Assembly (NCBI GenBank): GCA_964628455.1
Contig: CAZVPD010000086.1
Coordinates: 1-16,432 of the forward strand
Length of the DNA stretch: 16,432 bases
DNA from: JAQVWU01 sp964628455
GTDB taxonomy: Bacteria > Bacillota > Clostridia > Oscillospirales > CAG-272
Direction: 5' to 3'
Below the pieces are notes generated by a model that was not told where the DNA came from, made no database searches, and worked only from the letters and a program-made list of their open reading frames with translations. Each line of letters opens with the position of its first letter. The stretch's first letter is position 1. Shown here one piece after another: positions 13,333-16,432 of this stretch. A program made the position numbers and the translations under genes.

Positions 13333-15555
13333 TTATTTCTTCGAATTGTCGGGAACGGTCTTGGTCTGCCGCTTTTTCGGGGCGCGCTTCTTTTCATCGG
13401 CGATGCCTGCGCTGCGCTCCTCGGGCACAATCCTCATCTCCACACGTCTGGATATGACATCGGCGCTTTCAATCTGCACGCTGACTTTTTTACCGAGTGA
13501 ATAGACGGTAAAACCGCAGGAAAGGGTCATCTGACGTTCATCGTAATTGAAATATCCGCTGAGAGACGAGATAGGCACAAGGCCTTCGCATGTATTGGGA
13601 AGTTCGACAAACAATCCGAAAGGCGTCACCGAACTTATAACGCCGCCGTAAATTTCACCGACATGACCGAGCATATACAGCGTTTTGTATAAATCCTCGA
13701 TCTCCCGTTCGGCTCCGACCGCTTTCATTTCGTTTTCCGTGGAGCGGACGGCGGCGCGGTCGGCAAACTCGGTCAGCGCGTTGTAATAATTTCCTTTGGC
13801 TTCGCCGCGGAGAACGGATTTGATAATGCGGTGCGTCGCAAGGTCGGGATAACGGCGGATGGGCGAGGTGAAGTGGCAGTATTTGTCGATGGCCAGTCCG
13901 AAATGGGGTGAGGGCGTCGAACTGTATTTCGCTTTCATCAGTGAACGCAGAAGGATATAGGAAACCGTATTGCCGATATCGGTTTCCTTTGCCTGACGCA
14001 ATACCGCGCCGAGAGCAGCCGAATGGATATTCTTTGCTTTCAGGGCGGTGGTGTCGAGACCCATGTTATGCGCGAAAACGGTGAATATCTGCATTTTTTC
14101 AGGCGACGGGCGTTCGTGCACGCGGTAGACACAGGGCATATCCTGCCAGAACAGCCAGTTTGCCACCGCTTCGTTTGCGCACAGCATAAACTGCTCGATA
14201 TAGAGTTCGCTCAGTCCTCTTTCCCGCGGTACGATATCGACCGGTATTCCTTCCTCCAGAATCACTTTCGATTCGACGGTTTCAATCTCGAGCGCGCCCC
14301 GGCGGCGGCTTTTGGCTTCGAGGACCCTGAAAAGAGCGGTCATATCGTCAAGCAGTCCGCCGTGTACGGCTTTGTATTTATCATAAAATTCCGAATCGGT
14401 CTTCCTGTCCAGGATGTCGTTTATTTCGCTGTAGACACCCCTGACCGAAGACCTTATAACGGTCTCTTTGAGTTCGCATCCGATAATCTCTCCCTCCGCA
14501 TCCAGTTCCGTAAATGCCGAAAGGGTATATTTGTCCGTTTCTGCGTTCAGCGAACAGCAGCCGTTTGAAATGACCTCCGGAAGCATCGGGACCACCTTGT
14601 CCGCAAAATACAGACTGGTACCCCGCTCCATCGCCTCATCGTCGAGGGCTCCCCCGCCGCGCACATAATGCGAGACATCCGCTATATGAACGCCCAGAAT
14701 GAATCCCGACGCGGTTCGTTCCACCGACACGGCGTCATCGAGGTCCTTGGCGTCGGCTCCGTCGATGGTGATGACCGTACGGTCCCTCAGGTCTGTCCTT
14801 GAGCCGGTTATGACCGGCTGTGCGGCAGCTGTTTCCGCTTCTCTGAGCGTTTCGGGGTCGAAATCCGTCTTTATCCCGTTTTCATGAAGTATGGCTGCAT
14901 AATTCGCTTCGGACGATTCGCTCTCGCCGAAATTTTTCAGTATGCGGCCCTTGGCCGCAAGAGAGGCAGTGGGGTATTCCGTGATTTCCGTTTCGACTTT
15001 GCTTCCCGGTCTGACTTCCGTCGCCTCATCGATCAGAACGGTAAAATTCAAACGCCGGTCGTCGGGCTTGACATAAAAGCGGGGTGTTCCGCGTCTGGTC
15101 AGCGCCGGAAGTGTCCTCAGCGTGCCGATCACCGATTTCAGGCGGTGTTCGATGATCCTGATAATGCGTCCTTCACCGCCGCGGGAGTCTCCGGCTTTGG
15201 CTTCCTGTGTCATCACCGCAAGCACGATGTCGTCGTTTACGGCATCGGCGGTATTTTCAGGCGAAATATAAAGGTCTCCGCCTGTCCTCCGCCTGTATTC
15301 CTCGTCAGGCATAAAAAAGCCGAAGCCTTTGGCATTTGAGCGGAAAGTTCCGCGCAGATAGCCCGAAGCCTCGGTCGAGGCTATCTTCCCCTTTTTGATA
15401 TAAACCAGAGCACCGCTGTCTCCGAGTTTTGCAACGGCTGCCGTAAAGTCCGCAAGAGAAGCTTTCTCCGAAAAGACATCGTACAGTTCGTCGAATTTGA
15501 CCGGGACATAACGGCGGTCGGATATATACTCCCTTATTTTTTCGAAAAGGTCCAT
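13333..15555 (-). CDS. rnr: ribonuclease R
   Basis: The 740-residue 3'-to-5' exoribonuclease degrades structured RNA and takes part in rRNA and tmRNA quality control. Cold-shock-like RNA-binding domains come first (GYLRGTFRSNAKGFGFF at 65-81). The RNB catalytic domain has the Asp cluster IDGADAKDLDDAV with Asp265, Asp271, Asp273 and Asp274, then HIADVSHYV (290-298), GTSLYFADKVVPMLPE and HFTSPIRRYPDLATHR. An S1 domain (GGVISSVTPFGLFVELP) and a Lys/Arg-rich tail, KKRAPKKRQTK, follow. Length is normal. AAAGGA lies 5 nt before the ATG. secG is 133 nt upstream, as in many Bacillota, but the usual downstream neighbour smpB is replaced by the PHP gene. Confidence 0.96.
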   Translation of the reverse strand: MDLFEKIREYISDRRYVPVKFDELYDVFSEKASLADFTAAVAKLGDSGALVYIKKGKIASTEASGYLRGTFRSNAKGFGFFMPDEEYRRRTGGDLYISPENTADAVNDDIVLAVMTQEAKAGDSRGGEGRIIRIIEHRLKSVIGTLRTLPALTRRGTPRFYVKPDDRRLNFTVLIDEATEVRPGSKVETEITEYPTASLAAKGRILKNFGESESSEANYAAILHENGIKTDFDPETLREAETAAAQPVITGSRTDLRDRTVITIDGADAKDLDDAVSVERTASGFILGVHIADVSHYVRGGGALDDEAMERGTSLYFADKVVPMLPEVISNGCCSLNAETDKYTLSAFTELDAEGEIIGCELKETVIRSSVRGVYSEINDILDRKTDSEFYDKYKAVHGGLLDDMTALFRVLEAKSRRRGALEIETVESKVILEEGIPVDIVPRERGLSELYIEQFMLCANEAVANWLFWQDMPCVYRVHERPSPEKMQIFTVFAHNMGLDTTALKAKNIHSAALGAVLRQAKETDIGNTVSYILLRSLMKAKYSSTPSPHFGLAIDKYCHFTSPIRRYPDLATHRIIKSVLRGEAKGNYYNALTEFADRAAVRSTENEMKAVGAEREIEDLYKTLYMLGHVGEIYGGVISSVTPFGLFVELPNTCEGLVPISSLSGYFNYDERQMTLSCGFTVYSLGKKVSVQIESADVISRRVEMRIVPEERSAGIADEKKRAPKKRQTKTVPDNSKK

Positions 15556-15590
15556 TTTTTCCTTTCAAGCTGTATCAGCCTATAAAAATA

Positions 15591-15627
15591 CAAAATCCGC
15601 CCCTGATGCAAACGAACCAAAGGCGGA
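15591..15627 (-). terminator. hairpin between secG and rnr, terminator or attenuator
   Basis: On the minus strand, TCCGCCTTTG (15618-15627) pairs with CAGGGGCGGA (15596-15605) through 10 bp with two G-T pairs and a 12-nt loop, followed by TTTTGTATTTTT. A TATAAT at 15643-15648 lies just upstream but lacks a good -35. The hairpin may therefore end secG transcripts, attenuate rnr, or both. Confidence 0.6.
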
Positions 15628-15688
15628 AATTCTGTTGATCTTATTATATTAACACCGGCTGCGGCCGCTTCCCGAAACAAAGCACGGG

Positions 15689-16075
15689 TCAACCGTCGAT
15701 TGCTTCGGTAACAAGAGCTGTTTCGGCGGCGGTTTCGGCAGCGGTTTCCCCTTCGGCCAGTGTTTCGGCTGCAGCTGTATCTGCGCCTGTCGTCTCCTCT
15801 GTCAGATAATCATCGAGCCAGTCATCAAAATCAACGCCTGTCTCGGGCTGAATGACATACATGACAACCACGATGAGAACAAAAAAAACAGCTACGACCG
15901 TCGTCAGTTTTCCGAGCATTTTATCCATGGTTTTGCCTTTGGTTTTTCCGAAAAAGGTTTCCGCACCGCCTGCGATGGTTCCGGAAAGGTTATGCGATTT
16001 GCCCGACTGCATCAGCACACTGATGATCAGGAAAACAGCCGACACAAGTAAAATAATACCGAATACAATATCCAT
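15689..16075 (-). CDS. secG: protein translocase subunit SecG with extended acidic tail
   Basis: SecG is the small two-helix subunit of the SecYEG membrane channel. The first 80 residues fit the family: a transmembrane helix at about 3-22, then QSGKSHNLSGTIAGGAETFF (23-42) in the conserved cytoplasmic loop, GKTKGKTMDKMLGKLT, and a second helix at about 58-76. The protein is 128 residues, about 50 longer than usual, because of an added tail rich in Asp, Glu, Ala and Thr (about 82-128, with TAAETAAET repeats). A GGAGG ribosome binding site lies 6 nt before the ATG. It is the first gene of the minus-strand run that includes rnr and has its own promoter at 16171-16199. Confidence 0.93.
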   Translation of the reverse strand: MDIVFGIILLVSAVFLIISVLMQSGKSHNLSGTIAGGAETFFGKTKGKTMDKMLGKLTTVVAVFFVLIVVVMYVIQPETGVDFDDWLDDYLTEETTGADTAAAETLAEGETAAETAAETALVTEAIDG

Positions 16076-16170
16076 TCTGATCCTCCGTTATATGTTGCCT
16101 CGTGTTGTCCTGCCGGGTTTCTGCGGTGCAACACCGATATTTAAATGAGTTATTTTCAAGCAGCAGCAAT

Positions 16171-16199
16171 ATCATATCATAAAACCACATAAAAAGCAA
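16171..16199 (-). promoter_or_regulatory. promoter of secG
   Basis: On the minus strand, TTGCTT (16194-16199), a 17-nt spacer and TATGAT (16171-16176), with a TG one base before the -10. The leader is about 90 nt and contains a short CGGTG/CACCG hairpin at about 16122-16135. Confidence 0.62.
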
Positions 16200-16271
16200 T
16201 AGCTATTTCGGATTTTTTTATTTTTTTCCCGACAAAACCGTATCAATTCCGTGAATAATTTTCAAAAAAGA

Positions 16272-16300
16272 TTGACAGGGACCGAATTTTATGTTATTAT
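16272..16300 (+). promoter_or_regulatory. promoter of the tRNA-Ser gene
   Basis: TTGACA (16272-16277), a 17-nt spacer and TATTAT (16295-16300) form a strong sigma-A promoter. The tRNA starts about 55 nt beyond the expected transcription start. Confidence 0.8.
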
Positions 16301-16361
16301 TTGTAGAGTCGTTTTACAGGATCACGAACCCGAATTATACCGTGGCCCGAATTGAATATCC

Positions 16362-16432
16362 GGAGATGTATCGAAGCGGTCATAACGAGGCGGTCTTGAA
16401 AACCGTTTGTCCGCAAGGGCACGTGGGTTCGA
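16362..16432 (+). tRNA. tRNA-Ser(UGA), 3' end cut by the window
   Basis: GGAGATG is the 5' acceptor strand. A short D arm with TCG/CGA pairing follows. The anticodon stem closes the 7-nt loop CTTGAAA, which places anticodon TGA at 16397-16399. The long variable arm (TGTCC-GCAA-GGGCA) is typical of class II tRNA-Ser, and the T arm starts GTGGGTTCGA. The remaining T stem and 3' acceptor strand lie outside. The anticodon is UGA, not the UCA of selenocysteine tRNA. Confidence 0.93.

Noticed and set aside
13317..13430. N-terminal extension of the PHP protein into rnr
   Set aside because: The extra 38 residues are a basic, Pro/Ser-rich out-of-frame reading of the rnr tail, and a strong ribosome binding site marks the later ATG.
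16362..16432. Possible selenocysteine tRNA
   Set aside because: The anticodon is UGA, not UCA, and the 7-bp acceptor strand GGAGATG fits ordinary tRNA-Ser.
1..16432. CRISPR arrays, insertion sequences or prophage genes
   Set aside because: No regularly spaced repeats, transposase motifs or phage genes were seen on either strand.

Overview
The window looks like a Clostridia-type (Bacillota) chromosome segment, probably from an uncultured gut or rumen-like lineage. The evidence is a secG-rnr pair, an HtpG with a charged linker, a PgcA-type phospho-sugar mutase, consensus sigma-A promoters with TTGACA/TATAAT boxes, AGGAGG-type ribosome binding sites, and signal-peptide proteins with Gram-positive style C-terminal anchors. 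A run of exactly 100 N (7937-8036) shows that this is a scaffolded draft assembly. Species assignment is not possible from the sequence alone.

Left block (1-7533, all on the minus strand). Reading in the direction of transcription, the order is an Fe-S aldo/keto reductase, two tandem GH109-like Gfo/Idh/MocA proteins, the chaperone htpG, a divergent prephenate-dehydratase-like protein, the biotin protein ligase birA and the start of a phospho-sugar mutase. The gaps are 23-40 nt or a 4-nt overlap, so the set could be one long transcript from a strong extended -10 promoter at 7606-7634. A perfect 6+6 palindrome at 7587-7600 overlaps the expected start point. The first three genes look like a sugar or glycoside redox module; the rest are housekeeping.

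Middle block (7857-9406, plus strand). Two secreted proteins carry a CBM9-like and a CBM6-like domain respectively. Both end in an Ala/Pro/Glu/Thr-rich linker, an AQT-x-D motif, a hydrophobic segment and a basic tail, which looks like a variant of the LPXTG/PQTGD cell-wall sorting signal. Their promoters are also near copies of each other, and each gene has a hairpin terminator. The first gene is broken by the assembly gap.

Sulfate-activation block (9411-11784, minus strand). A single polypeptide fuses APS kinase (CysC) to a CysQ-type 3'-phosphoadenosine phosphatase and is followed 30 nt later by cysD. The GTPase partner cysN is not in the window. The set fits PAPS supply for sulfotransferases plus PAP clean-up, but no sulfotransferase is present here.

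Right block (11823-16432). On the minus strand are secG with an unusually long acidic Ala/Glu/Thr tail, rnr (RNase R), a PHP-domain phosphoesterase and a small unknown membrane protein, ending in a terminator. A tRNA-Ser(UGA) gene, cut by the window end, lies divergently behind its own promoter.
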